Part shown: piece after piece, positions 4,543 through 5,592 of the stretch | Position numbering within the stretch: position 1 is the first letter of the stretch | How the letters are laid out: each line of letters begins with the position of its first letter | Assembly: GCA_002748505.1 (NCBI GenBank) | Contig: PDSN01000109.1 | Coordinates: 1-5,592, forward strand | Direction of reading: 5' to 3' | DNA length: 5,592 nucleotides | Source: Gammaproteobacteria bacterium | GTDB lineage: Bacteria > Pseudomonadota > Gammaproteobacteria > Pseudomonadales > Halieaceae | Notes under the pieces: model-generated | What the model was told of the DNA's origin: nothing | Seen by the model: only the letters and a program-made list of their open reading frames with translations | Databases searched by the model: none | Program-made: the position numbers and the translations under genes

Positions 4543-5592
4543 GTGTTGTTGGCAAGAATTCTGGTGGTATCGCTGTTGATGGCCTTGTGTTGCCCCGCTT
4601 TTGGCAACACGGTGGAGCGCCAGTTACTGGTGGATATTAAACGTTCTAAGCAGAGCCTGGCGCGTCTGCAACAGCAGCAACTGAAAACCCGCGAAAAACT
4701 CGCCAGGCAGCTCAGTGCCTTAGAGATGTCGGTGGAAAAACTGCGCGATGAAGTGGGTGATATGCAGCGCCGGGAAGATGAAAAGACTCTCGCGCTGGAT
4801 ACACTGAAAGAGCGTTTGAGAACGTGGCAGCAGCAAGATGCCTACCAGCGCCACGCGATTGCGCAATACCTTAAAGCTGCGGGTGAAAGCACCGATGACA
4901 GTGATTTTGGCAGCCTGTTAAGCGGTGTTGAGCGGGCATTGGCTGACCTTGAACAGCGCCTGGAACCTGCGTGGCAAAGCGCAAATGTGGTGGGTAGCAG
5001 CGGCGAATTGCTGGCGGCGCAAACCCTGCGCCTGGGGCCGGTGACCTGGATGTATGACCCAGCCACCGGGCAGGCGGGCGTGCTGTCCTTAACTGGTGAT
5101 ATCCCATCGGTTCTTTTGCCTTTTGACAGTGATTCAAGTGCCGCACTTGGGCGGGTGTACAGCAGTGGTTCGGGCCAGGTGTTTGTGGATCCAACACTAA
5201 GTCGCGTGGCGAAGTTATCTACGCAGCATGACTCCGCGCTGGGGCATCTTCAAAAGGGCGGAATTTGGACGCTGCCGATACTGCTGTGCGCTGTCGTGGC
5301 CTTGCTCTGTGCTCTGGCCAAGACCTGGCAGCTCTATCGTATGCCCGCAGTTCGTCCGACCGCTGCCGCCCGTTTGCGCACAGTTTTGCAAGGCGGTGAT
5401 ACCAAGGCCGTTGCCGAAGAACTAAACAGCAGCACACCTGCAGAACTGCAAATTGTCGAAATTTGCAGAAACAACCCCGACATCAGCACCCGAGAAGACG
5501 CGCTGTTTGCCTATTTGATGCAGCGCCGTGAACAACTGGAAAAATGGCTGGGCGCTATCGCGGTGATCGCGGCGGTGGCGCCGCTGTTGGGT
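4543..5592 (+). CDS. TtpC-like MotA/TolQ/ExbB proton channel family protein, N-terminal part (cut by window end)
   Basis: 350 codons are open from GTG 4543 to the window edge without a stop. They encode a signal peptide (1-21, cleavage near AFG/N), a periplasmic coiled coil rich in Gln, Leu and Lys (about 24-100), and a globular periplasmic part (about 100-238). A transmembrane helix (about 242-260) is followed by a cytoplasmic segment with EDALFAYLMQRREQLEKW (318-335). The last residues, from about 336, open the second helix with APLLG, the hallmark of ExbB/TolQ/MotA channels. Canonical ExbB lacks the long periplasmic N-terminus, so this matches TtpC, the extra component of Vibrio-type TonB2 systems that use inner-membrane proton flow to drive TonB-dependent uptake. 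The AAGGGG motif lies 8 nt before GTG 4543. An in-frame GTG at 4537, overlapping the upstream stop by 4 bp, is an alternative. Confidence 0.88.
   Translation, partial: MLLARILVVSLLMALCCPAFGNTVERQLLVDIKRSKQSLARLQQQQLKTREKLARQLSALEMSVEKLRDEVGDMQRREDEKTLALDTLKERLRTWQQQDAYQRHAIAQYLKAAGESTDDSDFGSLLSGVERALADLEQRLEPAWQSANVVGSSGELLAAQTLRLGPVTWMYDPATGQAGVLSLTGDIPSVLLPFDSDSSAALGRVYSSGSGQVFVDPTLSRVAKLSTQHDSALGHLQKGGIWTLPILLCAVVALLCALAKTWQLYRMPAVRPTAAARLRTVLQGGDTKAVAEELNSSTPAELQIVEICRNNPDISTREDALFAYLMQRREQLEKWLGAIAVIAAVAPLLG

Overview
The window looks like chromosomal DNA from a free-living gammaproteobacterium of moderate GC content. The evidence is an AroG-type DAHP synthase that aligns with the E. coli enzyme almost without gaps, and a DUF3450 plus long-form MotA/TolQ/ExbB gene pair of the kind that opens the TonB2-type (TtpC) operons of Vibrio, Shewanella and marine cellulolytic gammaproteobacteria. 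A Cellvibrionales-like host would fit, but that is a guess.

Positions 1-2000, minus strand: a compact four-gene unit read right to left. It holds (i) a 239-residue secreted protein with a twin-arginine signal and four cysteines, (ii) a small PqqD-like protein, (iii) an HprK-related P-loop kinase, and (iv) the first 19 codons of a further gene that leaves the window and is probably the nucleotidyltransferase that usually follows. Genes ii-iv overlap or are 2 bp apart, and gene i lies 30 bp upstream. This is the poorly characterised 'HPr-rel-A' cassette. Its parts (a PqqD-like peptide-binding protein, a kinase and a nucleotidyltransferase) resemble RiPP tailoring enzymes, but no substrate is known. 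The Tat protein is the best candidate partner in view, and this is the most novel part of the window.

Positions 2001-2282: a divergent intergenic region. It contains a reasonable sigma-70 promoter for the rightward gene (TTCACT-17-TATAGT), an 18-bp inverted repeat, and scattered TGTAAA/TTTACA half-sites. No convincing promoter was found for the leftward cassette.

Positions 2283-3344, plus strand: a complete 353-residue class I DAHP synthase, the first enzyme of the shikimate pathway. All four metal ligands and most of the phenylalanine feedback pocket are present at E. coli AroG numbering.

Positions 3345-3778: 434 bp with no credible gene. It has T-rich stretches, a weak terminator-like hairpin and a near-palindrome just before the next gene.

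Positions 3779-5592, plus strand: the start of a TonB2-type energy-transduction operon. A periplasmic coiled-coil DUF3450 protein is followed, 2 bp later, by a TtpC-like protein (signal peptide, periplasmic coiled coil, transmembrane helix, start of the ExbB domain) cut by the window end. ExbB, ExbD, TonB and a TPR protein would be expected beyond the edge.
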